This document shows, piece after piece, positions 34,183-41,481 of a stretch of DNA of 45,536 bases. Position 1 is the first letter of the stretch, and each line of letters begins with the position of its first letter. Source of the stretch: an uncultured Lentisphaerota bacterium (lineage in GTDB: Bacteria > Verrucomicrobiota > Kiritimatiellia > CAIQIC01). The notes beneath the pieces are model-generated. The model did not search any database and was not told where the DNA came from. It saw nothing but the letters and a program-made list of their open reading frames with translations. Location: positions 1 through 45,536 of the forward strand of contig CAISWQ010000013.1 of NCBI GenBank assembly GCA_903889245.1, in the 5' to 3' direction. The translations under genes and the position numbers were made by a program.

Positions 34183-35445
34183 TCATGACGCCAACACTCC
34201 GTTTATCTCGGCCTTCTGCTGCCGCCGCTTGTGCTCCTGCGGACAATGCTCGAAGCAGCGCGCACAGGCGACGCAGCGCACGGCATCGGTCTCGAATTCC
34301 GGCCGCCGCGGCCGCCACGCGAGCACGATCAATTTCAGCCCCACGATAAGGCCGACCCACGCGCCGCACAGGCGGCCGGCGAGGACGTAGCGGTGCACCA
34401 GCGCGTGCGCCTCGGCAAAAAGTTTTTCCGGCGGCGTGCCCTCGGCGCGGAAGCCGTTCGAGGCATCGGTGGCGCCGGTGACCGCGCCGGCGTCCTCCAG
34501 GTGAATGCGCTCGGCGAGCGCGACGGTGTGGTGCGCCTTCGCGAGCGAATCACCGGAGAGCCCGCCGAGCCACAGGCCGGCGACGATCACGGTCGGCAGC
34601 AACGCGCAGCGGATGACGAGACGGCGCTTGTCCTCCGGCGTCGGGTCAATCTGCAATGTCCGGGGCGTCGCCTTGTTGATGGCGTTGAACGGGCACTCGT
34701 TCTGGCAGCGGCGGCAGAGCGTGCATTTGTCGGGCGTGATGCGCGCGCGCCAGCGCGAGACGCTGCCGGCGAGGCCGAGCAGCACGCCGTAAGGACACAG
34801 GAACCGGCAGTAGGGCCGGCCGATGAAGATGCTCATCAGCAGGAAGATCACGCCGGTCAGGATCATCGTCAGGCTGCCGGTCAGCCGGAAAATCTGCACG
34901 AAGGGATCGAAGCGGCAGATGATGTAGCCGCCGCCGGTCGCGGCGAAGACGACCGCGAGGCCGAGATAGACGTAGGCCAGCAGGCGCAGGCCGTGCTCAA
35001 GCCAGACCGGCAGAGTCACGGGCTTCAGCAGCATCAGATCCTGAAACGCGCCGTGCGGACAGACCGCCGCGCAAAAGACGCGGCCGACGACGAGCGCGAA
35101 CGCCAGCGGCAGCACACCGAATACGAGCACGGTCAGGGGCAGCGCATAGGAGGAATCGAACAGCGCCTGCGTGATGTTCTGGATGCTGCCGATCGCGCAG
35201 ACGCAGCCGTTGCGCCAGAAGCCGAAGTAGAGCAGCGAAAAGAGGCCGAGCAGCATCAACTCGCGCCGCTGCCGGCGGCGCAGCACCAGCCACGTCGCCA
35301 GCGCGAGGCAGGCGAGCAGCACGCCCATATCAAGCCAGTCGAGCGCGCCGAGCCGCGGCGGCGGCGCGGTCAGGTGCGGGAGCTGGTGGCCGGTCTCGGT
35401 GAACTGCGGCGGCGGGAAGCGCTGGTTGATCTGCGCCGCGATCAC
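34183..35445 (-). CDS. NosR/NapH-type polyferredoxin membrane protein
   Basis: A 420-residue membrane protein with about six membrane segments. Cysteine pairs sit at membrane edges (FCAAVCPHG and YCRFLCPYG, the C-x3-CP pattern of NosR, NapH and RdxA), and there are two ferredoxin motifs: CTLCRRCQNECP in the middle and CVACARCFEHCP near the C-terminus. Such proteins pass electrons from the quinol pool to exported reductases. A periplasmic loop with HHTVALAERIHLED lies before the last helix. Start is GTG 35445 overlapping the stop of the Tat ferredoxin gene (GTGA). It is not next to nosZ or napA, so its electron acceptor is likely one of the neighbouring exported proteins. Confidence 0.85.
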   Translation of the reverse strand: MIAAQINQRFPPPQFTETGHQLPHLTAPPPRLGALDWLDMGVLLACLALATWLVLRRRQRRELMLLGLFSLLYFGFWRNGCVCAIGSIQNITQALFDSSYALPLTVLVFGVLPLAFALVVGRVFCAAVCPHGAFQDLMLLKPVTLPVWLEHGLRLLAYVYLGLAVVFAATGGGYIICRFDPFVQIFRLTGSLTMILTGVIFLLMSIFIGRPYCRFLCPYGVLLGLAGSVSRWRARITPDKCTLCRRCQNECPFNAINKATPRTLQIDPTPEDKRRLVIRCALLPTVIVAGLWLGGLSGDSLAKAHHTVALAERIHLEDAGAVTGATDASNGFRAEGTPPEKLFAEAHALVHRYVLAGRLCGAWVGLIVGLKLIVLAWRPRRPEFETDAVRCVACARCFEHCPQEHKRRQQKAEINGVLAS

Positions 35446-35990
35446 TTTTTGCCCTCAAGCGTCTTGAAGCGGTAGGGCTTGTCGGCCGGCACGCGGCTGA
35501 TCGCCTGCACGGGGCAGGCCTTCGCGATCGAACACTCGTTGCAGTTCAGGCAGCGGTCGTGGCGGATTTGCAGGTGGAACGAGCCGTTGCCGAACAGCGT
35601 GCAGCCTTTCACGCACTTGCCGCAGCCGACGCAGAGCGGCTCGTTGATCGAATACTCGTAGTAAGGGTCCTCGATGAACTTGCGGATGATCGCGCCGGTC
35701 GGGCAGAGCTGGTTTTCCGCGCCGGTGTTGAGCTTGTTCGGTTGCGGCTCGAAGTAGCCGGTGCAGAAATCGCAGTAGCCGCAGATGTCGTAGAACTGGA
35801 CGCACTTGACCGCGGAAAGCTCCAGCACGCACTCGGTGGCGCACTTGCCACACCACGTGCATTTCCACGGGTCAATCTGCCAGACCGTATGCCCCGCCTG
35901 CGCGCGCCGCGCCAGGCTGCCCGCCAGTCCGCCCAGCCCGAACAGCGCCGCCACGCGCGCAAGGCCGTTGAAGAACGCGCGCCGCTTCAT
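35442..35990 (-). CDS. Tat-exported multi-cluster ferredoxin (NapG/NosR-associated type)
   Basis: A 182-residue protein starting at ATG 35990 with MKRRAFFNGLARVAALFGLGG, a twin-arginine-like signal with a hydrophobic core. The mature part holds four Cys-rich stretches: CTWCGKCATEC, CGYCDFCTGY, CVGCGKCVKGC and CLNCNECSIAKACP, enough for about four [4Fe-4S] clusters. NapG-like ferredoxins work with NapH/NosR-type membrane proteins to carry electrons out of the membrane. It is tightly coupled on both sides: its start overlaps the stop of the 58-residue Cys protein and its stop overlaps the NosR-like start. Confidence 0.85.
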   Translation of the reverse strand: MKRRAFFNGLARVAALFGLGGLAGSLARRAQAGHTVWQIDPWKCTWCGKCATECVLELSAVKCVQFYDICGYCDFCTGYFEPQPNKLNTGAENQLCPTGAIIRKFIEDPYYEYSINEPLCVGCGKCVKGCTLFGNGSFHLQIRHDRCLNCNECSIAKACPVQAISRVPADKPYRFKTLEGKK

Positions 35991-36163
35991 GGCCGCTCCT
36001 GCTTCTGCGGCAACGTGCACCTGGCGAACAGCGCGCAGCCCTCACACGCGCCGCCGCGTACGCACACCTGCGAGCGCCGCACCAGCGTCACGCCCAGCAA
36101 CGCGAGCAGCCCCGCGAGCACCGCGCGAGCAAACGAGCGTCGGGTTTGAGAATTAAATTTCAT
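35987..36163 (-). CDS. 58-residue membrane protein with Cys motif
   Basis: A small protein with a basic N-terminus (MKFNSQTRRSFARAV), one hydrophobic segment (LAGLLALLGVTLV) and a Cys-rich tail CVRGGACEGCALFARC (four cysteines). The twin arginines and Phe resemble a Tat signal kept as an anchor. The tail could bind a single Fe-S cluster or zinc. Its ATG 36163 has weak upstream sequence; its stop overlaps the ferredoxin start (ATGA), which supports it as a real gene of this operon. Function unknown; a short electron-transfer or assembly subunit fits the context. Confidence 0.7.
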   Translation of the reverse strand: MKFNSQTRRSFARAVLAGLLALLGVTLVRRSQVCVRGGACEGCALFARCTLPQKQERP

Positions 36164-36173
36164 CGGACTTTTT

Positions 36174-36256
36174 ACAGAAGGAAACAAAGGCAACGAAGGC
36201 GGGCTTGGGAATTTTCCAATGCGAGGAAACCCTTCGTTCGCTTTGTTAACTTCTGT
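36174..36256. repeat. Inverted repeat between NHL gene and ferredoxin operon
   Basis: A 26-base arm at 36174-36199 (ACAGAAGGAAACAAAGG and onward) faces its near reverse complement at 36231-36256, with about four mismatches and a 31-base loop that has its own dyad TTGG-GAATTT-TCCAA. It fills the gap between two co-directional minus-strand genes and could attenuate or separate their transcripts. Confidence 0.7.
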
Positions 36257-36272
36257 TCAAACCTCTTCATTT

Positions 36273-37316
36273 TCATTTCTGTTGCGCCGGTGTTTTCTGT
36301 GGCTCATCTGCTTTCGGCACAAAAATCCTGATGACGCCCGTGATCGGGTCGAGCGCGAGCACGCGGCCGGCGGAGTCGCAGGCGACGCGATAAACCGGCA
36401 GGTTCTGGTCGTTCTGCGCCAGTTGCGAGTGGCCGGCGACGAGGCCGAGGAACTTACCCTTGGCGTCATAGACCTTGATGCGGACGAGGCCTCTCTCGCT
36501 GGTGATGAACCGGTCGTCCGGCAGGCGCGCGAAAAACGACGGATTGCAGCAGCCGCAAAAACCTTCCACGCACATCGCCGGTTGGCCCCAGCCCAGCTCA
36601 AACCGGCCTTCGAGTGTATGCGCCTGAATCTGGTGGCGGCCGGGATTGGCCACCCACAGCAACCCATCGCTGCCGATCATCAAATGAAAATAGGGGCTGG
36701 GCACCACGAAGCCGGGGTTGCCGTCTTTGCTGCCGAGCTTGCCGAAGCGGCCGAGCACCTTGCCGGCGGCGTCAAAGCGCACGACCTCGCGATTGCCCGC
36801 GTCGGCGACGAAGAGCACCTCGCCCGTCGCGGCGATGGCGGTCAGGTGCGCCCTGGGCCCCAGCGCTTCGCCCTTGAGCAGCGTCTGGCCCGCGCCATCG
36901 AAGATCGCGAAGTGATCCTTGAAGGCCACGAGCACGCGGTCCTTGTCGAGCGCGAGGGCCTGCGGCGGCTCCGGCAGCGCCAGCGCCGACCGCGGCCGGC
37001 CGTCCTTCTCGAAAATCTTGATGACCTGATCGCCGCCAACGTAGAGCGCGTCATCGGCGCCGACCGCGAGACAGCTTGCCGCCTGCAGGCCGGTCGGGAT
37101 TTGGCCGGCCGCGGCGAAAAGCAACTGGCCCGGCTCGACCTTCTCATATTCGCTGACGTCGTAGGTAAAGCGCTTGCCGAGCGGCTGGCGGTTCGTGGGC
37201 GCGGGCGGTTGCGCCTGGTCGCAGCCGGCGAGCCACCCGGCCGCACCGCCGGCGGCGACCAGCCCCGCGTTCAGGAAACCGCGTCGGCTGACTTTCTTGT
37301 CCGCGTCCGAGTGCAT
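36273..37316 (-). CDS. Tat lipoprotein with NHL repeats and a CxCC motif
   Basis: A 347-residue protein starting at ATG 37316. The N-terminus KKVSRRGFLNAGLVAAGGAAG is a twin-arginine signal, and WLAGC gives a lipobox cysteine. The mature part is a six-bladed-type beta-propeller of NHL repeats (DDALYVGGDQVIKIFEKDG, GEVLFVADAGNREVVRFDA split at blades, GLLWVANPGRHQIQ). An exposed cluster CVEGFCGCC, near residue 240, is unusual for NHL proteins and could bind a metal or Fe-S cluster. It lies upstream of the ferredoxin operon in the same direction, so it may be a redox sensor or electron acceptor of that system. The C-terminus is Lys/Gln-rich. Confidence 0.8.
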   Translation of the reverse strand: MHSDADKKVSRRGFLNAGLVAAGGAAGWLAGCDQAQPPAPTNRQPLGKRFTYDVSEYEKVEPGQLLFAAAGQIPTGLQAASCLAVGADDALYVGGDQVIKIFEKDGRPRSALALPEPPQALALDKDRVLVAFKDHFAIFDGAGQTLLKGEALGPRAHLTAIAATGEVLFVADAGNREVVRFDAAGKVLGRFGKLGSKDGNPGFVVPSPYFHLMIGSDGLLWVANPGRHQIQAHTLEGRFELGWGQPAMCVEGFCGCCNPSFFARLPDDRFITSERGLVRIKVYDAKGKFLGLVAGHSQLAQNDQNLPVYRVACDSAGRVLALDPITGVIRIFVPKADEPQKTPAQQK

Positions 37317-37407
37317 GTGCTCCGTCAAACGTTTCGACCGGGCGTTTCGTGTCGCACGGCGGCGCACCGTAGCAAAATCGGGCGCGGAGATAAAGCGCGG
37401 GGCGTTT

Positions 37408-37484
37408 TTCCAAGGCTTGGAAAAGTGGAGGCCGTTTTTCCCAAGCCTTGGAAAATAAATACGCGGATTTTCCAAGGCCTGGAA
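37408..37484. repeat. Palindrome array 5 (three copies, 31 bp period)
   Basis: Copies of TTCCAAGSCTTGGAA start at 37408 (exact), 37439 (one change) and 37470 (one change); both distances are 31 bases. The array lies between the stop of propeller 3 and the start of the NHL gene on the minus strand, ending about 90 bases before the NHL start codon. Confidence 0.9.
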
Positions 37485-37509
37485 AACCGGGCCTGACGCG
37501 GCCGGGTCC

Positions 37510-38766
37510 TTATTTGAAACCGACGCAGAGCAGGTGCTTCTCGCCGCGGAAGAGCAGGCGCTGGCCGGTCGGGACGGGCGAGGCGATCATGCGTTCGCCG
37601 AGCGGGAGTTCCGCGAGCACTTCAAATTTCCCGTCGGCGCGCACGACCGAGACGAGGCCATCCTCGCGGGCGCAGTAGAGCTTGCCGTCGGCGAGCAGCG
37701 GCGAGGCATAGTAGCGGTGCATGTTGGTGGCGAGCTGGCCGCTCCACTCGGTCTGGCCGGTGGCGGCGGCAACGCAGGTGACATCGCCGCGGTCGCTCAA
37801 GCTGTAGGCGCGGCCGGCGGCGAGGACGGGCGTCGGACAGAACGAGGCGGGCACCTCGCGTTTCCAAACGCGCTGCGTCTTCGTCACGTCGCCCGCGCCG
37901 GCAAGGCGGATGGCGTGGAGGAACAGGCCGCGGCCGTAGGGGACGAGCGCGAGATCGCCGGCGAGCACGGGCGAGGCGACAGGCGGCCAGTTCTTCTTGG
38001 CGTCGGGATTGAAGTCGCCGCAGGTCCAGAGTACGCGGCCATCGGCGGCGGAGTGGATGGTCAGGCGCTCGCCGCCGAGGACGAGCAGCGCCTCGGCGCC
38101 GTGGTGGCGGATGACGAGCGGCGTGGTATAGCTGTGGTCGCCCTCCAGCGCGGTCTTGTAGTTGCGCGGCACCTTCCAGTGCACCGCGCCGGTGTGCTGG
38201 TCGAACGCGACGAGAAAGGAATCGCCGCCGTGCATCACGGCAATGACGACGTCCTTTTCCGTCAGCGCGGGCGAATTGCCGATGTCCCAGTAGAGGACAA
38301 CCTTGCCCCAGCGGTCCTGCAGGTTGGTCTGCCAGCGGATTTTGCCGTCGAACTCGACGGCGGCGAGCGTGCCGCTCTTGAAGTAGACGAAGAGGCCGTC
38401 GCCCGCTGTCACCGGCGAGGGATTGCTGCCGGAACCGGCGCGGTGCTTGCCGGGTTTCTCCGCGCCAAAGGTGGCCTGCCACACGGTCCGGCCAGCGGCA
38501 TCGAGCGCGAGCAGGGCATCCTTACCCTCCAGCGGCGCGGTCACATAGATGCGCTGCTTCCAGACGATCGGCGTCGAGCAGCCGCGGCCGGGCAGCGGTA
38601 CTTTCCAGAGAACGTTCGAGTCCGTGCCCCACGCGGCTGGATAGGCGCCCGCCGGCGCGCAGCCATCGTCATGCGGCCCGCGCCAGCGCGGCCAGTCGGT
38701 CAGCTCGCTGGCCACGGCCGCAGCCGCGCAACCCAGCGCCGCCAGAAAAACAGGGAGCTTTTTCAT
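37510..38766 (-). CDS. Exported PQQ-like beta-propeller protein 3
   Basis: A 418-residue secreted protein with signal peptide MKKLPVFLAALGCAAAAVAS and the same domain start as the other two propellers (DWPRWRGPHDDG). Blades include LLALDAAGRTVWQATFG, LLVLGGERLTIHSAADGRVLW and KLYCAREDGLVSVV. It is shorter than propellers 1 and 2 and free of membrane anchors. A role in cofactor binding or envelope assembly is possible; sequence alone does not separate true quinoproteins from BamB-like scaffolds. It is divergent from the pseudopilin operon, with a 152-base shared upstream region. Confidence 0.82.
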   Translation of the reverse strand: MKKLPVFLAALGCAAAAVASELTDWPRWRGPHDDGCAPAGAYPAAWGTDSNVLWKVPLPGRGCSTPIVWKQRIYVTAPLEGKDALLALDAAGRTVWQATFGAEKPGKHRAGSGSNPSPVTAGDGLFVYFKSGTLAAVEFDGKIRWQTNLQDRWGKVVLYWDIGNSPALTEKDVVIAVMHGGDSFLVAFDQHTGAVHWKVPRNYKTALEGDHSYTTPLVIRHHGAEALLVLGGERLTIHSAADGRVLWTCGDFNPDAKKNWPPVASPVLAGDLALVPYGRGLFLHAIRLAGAGDVTKTQRVWKREVPASFCPTPVLAAGRAYSLSDRGDVTCVAAATGQTEWSGQLATNMHRYYASPLLADGKLYCAREDGLVSVVRADGKFEVLAELPLGERMIASPVPTGQRLLFRGEKHLLCVGFK

Positions 38767-38854
38767 GGCCCCATTGTGATCGCGCGGCCGCCGGAAAGAC
38801 AAGTCCAACCTTGGCCGGGGCCGCATTTGGCGTGGACGCCACGGGCCGTTTCGG

Positions 38855-38897
38855 TATAGTCGCCCGCGCCAAATAGGCCGCCGGTGGTACGGCGGCC
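38855..38897 (+). promoter_or_regulatory. Candidate -10 box and leader hairpin of the pseudopilin operon
   Basis: TATAGT at 38855-38860 is a good -10 match, with a poor -35 (TGGACG, 16 bases upstream). About 16 bases further a perfect 8-bp stem, GGCCGCCG (38876-38883) and CGGCGGCC (38890-38897), with loop GTGGTA, would form in the 5' leader before the ribosome binding site GGAAAG. It might tune translation of the first pilin. Confidence 0.35.
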
Positions 38898-38918
38898 GGG
38901 GCAGGAAAGTGAGCCGCC

Positions 38919-39602
38919 ATGCAAGTCCGCCTAGAGAGCGTGTCGGGTCAACGCCGGCAGGCGTTCACGATGATCGAATTGCTCGTGGTCATCGTCATCA
39001 TCGCCATTCTGGCGGGGCTGTTGTTGCCGGCCGTGATCGGCGGCCTGAAAAAGGCCGATATCACCCAGGCCCAGTCCGAAACCAAGCTGATCGCCATGGC
39101 GATGGAGGCCTTTCGTCAGGATTATGGCAAATGGCCGGCGGAATATCCCGGCCGTGACACCTCCACCCAGGCCTATTGGGATTATGCCGACCTGATCAAC
39201 ACCCTGCGGGGCAGCAATATCACGGGCACGGTCCAAGACCAACTGGGCTTGAGCGGCAATCATTGGGCCAACCAGAATCCCAAACGGAAGGTCTATCTCC
39301 AAGTGTCGGAGAAAAGCATCGTCACCAACACCTCCGGCACAGCCGGAACCTATTCCGGCACGACAGCGGCCAACAACCAGCCCTATGCGGCCTCGTCCGG
39401 CATGTTGGCCGACCCGTGGGGCAACCGCTATGTGGTCCTGCCCGATTGGAACATGGATGGCGAAATCCGGGGGGCGGATGGCGAAACGTCCATCCGGGCC
39501 AACGTGGCGGTCTGGTCCTGGGGCCCCAACCCCACCCCCGGCTCCGGCGGCACGCTGGAGAACCCGACCAACACCACCCATATCCGCTCGTGGCGCAACT
39601 GA
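38919..39602 (+). CDS. GspG-like type II secretion pseudopilin 1
   Basis: A 227-residue prepilin-like protein. The N-terminal class III signal is RRQAFTMIELLVVIVIIAILAG, split here at the peptidase site A-FTMIE with Glu at +5; prepilin peptidase would cut before Phe. Then comes the long helix and the mixed globular head with DPWGNRYVV (residues about 165-173), a GspG hallmark loop, and end THIRSWRN. These proteins polymerise into the type II secretion pseudopilus. It begins an eight-gene co-oriented run and shares long stretches of near-identical DNA with the gene at 40206, so they are recent duplicates. Confidence 0.88.
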   Translation: MQVRLESVSGQRRQAFTMIELLVVIVIIAILAGLLLPAVIGGLKKADITQAQSETKLIAMAMEAFRQDYGKWPAEYPGRDTSTQAYWDYADLINTLRGSNITGTVQDQLGLSGNHWANQNPKRKVYLQVSEKSIVTNTSGTAGTYSGTTAANNQPYAASSGMLADPWGNRYVVLPDWNMDGEIRGADGETSIRANVAVWSWGPNPTPGSGGTLENPTNTTHIRSWRN

Positions 39603-39687
39603 CGGGTATAAGTCCTGCTTGACCTATCTTTGGCATAGACGGCAGAGGTCGTTGGTGTATAGTGCCCCGGCGGTCAGGAACATGGTT

Positions 39688-40188
39688 ATGAAGATAGAAG
39701 CCAACGGACAGCGACCGGCGGGTGGCGAGCGCCGTGGATTCACCATGGTGGAGCTTTTAGCAGTCATCACCATCATCATGATTCTGGCGGGGTTGGTGCT
39801 CGGCGCGGCGGCGTGGGCCAGCCGGAAGGGAGACCTGGCCCGCTGTCAGGGGCGCATGCAACTGCTCAAAAACGCGCTGGATGAATACAAGCTGGATTAC
39901 GGGAAAGTCCCGCAGGGCAGTTACACCTTGTTGTACACGGAGTTGTTCAGCAAGCCCTTGAGCAGTGGCCGGCCCGGTGGCGAACGCAAGCCCTATATCA
40001 GCGATACGAATTTCCTGAACACCAGCAAGCAGTTCGTGGACCCATGGGGCAACTACTTCCGTTACCAGGCGCCGGGAGCGCGCAACAAAGAGGCCTATGA
40101 TCTCTGGTCCTTTGGCCCCAATGGGAAGGACGAGAGTGGCAGTTCCACCGGTTCTGACGATCTCAACAACTGGTCGTCAGGTCATTAA
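39688..40188 (+). CDS. Short pseudopilin-like protein
   Basis: A 166-residue prepilin-like protein with peptidase site G-FTMVELLAV and hydrophobic N-helix, then a head with FVDPWGNYFRYQ and an acidic/Ser-rich C-terminus ending WSFGPNGKDESGSS. It keeps the GspG-type DPWGN loop but is shorter and clearly divergent from its three neighbours. ATG 39688 is 8 bases after AGGA; an in-frame ATG at 39682 would be too close to it. The gap of 85 bases upstream contains TATAGT (39658-39663), the same -10-like box as before pilin 1, so it may have its own promoter. Confidence 0.85.
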   Translation: MKIEANGQRPAGGERRGFTMVELLAVITIIMILAGLVLGAAAWASRKGDLARCQGRMQLLKNALDEYKLDYGKVPQGSYTLLYTELFSKPLSSGRPGGERKPYISDTNFLNTSKQFVDPWGNYFRYQAPGARNKEAYDLWSFGPNGKDESGSSTGSDDLNNWSSGH

Positions 40189-40205
40189 TTTTGGCGCGTG
40201 CGGAC

Positions 40206-40853
40206 ATGAGACTCGACTCCAAGCTGGTTCCGGTGCAGGCCCGGCAGGCGTTCACGATGATCGAACTGCTGGTGGTGATCGTCATCATCGCCATCCTCGC
40301 GGGGCTGTTGCTGCCGGCGGTGATCGGCGGCCTCAAGAAGGCCGATATCACCCAGGCCCAGACGGAGACCAAACTGCTGGAGTCCGCCTTGATGTCCTAT
40401 TGGAACGACTTCGGCAAGTTCCCGGGCCAGGCCATCAACATCTCCGGTGGCGGCATCGTGGACCACAAGTACGAGCACTATCCGCGCATGATTGCCACCC
40501 TGCGCGGCTCCAATCTTCCCGGCGGCAACGCACAGACCTTGCTGGGGATCAGCGGCAACAACTGGTACAACCAGAATCCCGGCCAAAAGGTGTATTTGCA
40601 AGTCAATGAAAAGAGCATAGCCACCAACGGCTCGGTCACACTCGGCTACGCCATCCCGGCCACGTTGGGCGATCTGGCCGACCCGTGGGGCAACCGCTAT
40701 GTGGTGATGGCCGACTGGAGCGGGGACGGACAGATTCAGGCCGATGGTGAAACCCTGATGCGTAAGGTGGCGGTCTGGTCGTGGGGCCCGGACACGAAGG
40801 CTGTGGGCGTATTCAGTTCGACCAACACCTCGCACATTCGCTCGTGGAGATGA
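40206..40853 (+). CDS. GspG-like type II secretion pseudopilin 2
   Basis: A 215-residue paralogue of pilin 1: same processing site A-FTMIELL, same helix, DPWGNRYVVMADW in the head and a THIRSW-like end. The DNA encoding the N-helix differs from that of pilin 1 mainly at third positions, and the head diverges in the middle, as expected for two major pseudopilins kept side by side. ATG 40206 is the likely start; the frame stays open to TTG 40191. It ends 3 bases before the next gene. Confidence 0.88.
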   Translation: MRLDSKLVPVQARQAFTMIELLVVIVIIAILAGLLLPAVIGGLKKADITQAQTETKLLESALMSYWNDFGKFPGQAINISGGGIVDHKYEHYPRMIATLRGSNLPGGNAQTLLGISGNNWYNQNPGQKVYLQVNEKSIATNGSVTLGYAIPATLGDLADPWGNRYVVMADWSGDGQIQADGETLMRKVAVWSWGPDTKAVGVFSSTNTSHIRSWR

Positions 40854-40856
40854 GTC

Positions 40857-41474
40857 ATGAAAAAGCTATCCGTAAGCAACGGTCAGCGGTCTGTCGGCAA
40901 CCGGCAGCAGCCGGGATGGTTCCGCGGGTTCACGCTCGTGGAGTTGCTGGTGGTCATCACCATCATCGCCCTGCTGGCGGGCCTGCTCCTGCCGGTGATT
41001 ATCGGCGCCATCGGCAAGGCGGAGAAGGCCAAGGCGCAGGCCGAGGTCAATGCCCTTGCCACGGCGATCGAGCAATATCAGATTGAATACAGCAAGTACC
41101 CGGGCCAGTCCACAGGCAGCAGCGGCGACCATCAATACGGTGCTTCCGAATATCGCAATCTGGTGGATACCCTGCGCGGGACGAACATCTCGTGGGGAGG
41201 TGGCTATGCCAATCCCCGCGGGCATGTGTTCTTGAGTGTGGATGAGAAGAGCATCGTGGCTTCCAACGCCTCAGGCACGGCCTCGGTGGGCATGTGGTCC
41301 GATCCGTGGGGCAACCGCTATGAAGCCATTGCGGATTGGAATTTCGACAACAAGATTGATAATCCCCTGGCCGATGGCGCCCGCATCTCGGGGCGCGGCG
41401 TGGCCGTGTGGTCCCGCGGACCCAAGGGGATTGCCACGGCCGGCGATCCCACCCACATTCGTTCCTGGAAGTGA
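40857..41474 (+). CDS. GspG-like type II secretion pseudopilin 3
   Basis: A 205-residue prepilin-like protein with peptidase site G-FTLVELLVV, IGAIGKAEKAKAQAEV in place of the KKADITQAQ segment, and a head with DPWGNRYEAIADW and end THIRSWK. The leader before the peptidase site is long (about 27 residues) and low in complexity (SNGQRSVGNRQQ), possibly repeat-derived. It is followed 7 bases later by the GspH-like gene. Three large GspG paralogues in one operon suggest alternate pseudopili or different major subunits. Confidence 0.87.
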   Translation: MKKLSVSNGQRSVGNRQQPGWFRGFTLVELLVVITIIALLAGLLLPVIIGAIGKAEKAKAQAEVNALATAIEQYQIEYSKYPGQSTGSSGDHQYGASEYRNLVDTLRGTNISWGGGYANPRGHVFLSVDEKSIVASNASGTASVGMWSDPWGNRYEAIADWNFDNKIDNPLADGARISGRGVAVWSRGPKGIATAGDPTHIRSWK

Positions 41475-41481
41475 GCCAACG

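Noticed and set aside
34183-35990. Nitrous oxide or nitrate reductase system
   Set aside because: NosR/NapG/NapH-like Fe-S proteins are present, but nosZ, nosD/F/Y, napA and napB are absent, and no heme-binding CxxCH motif was seen in the neighbouring proteins.
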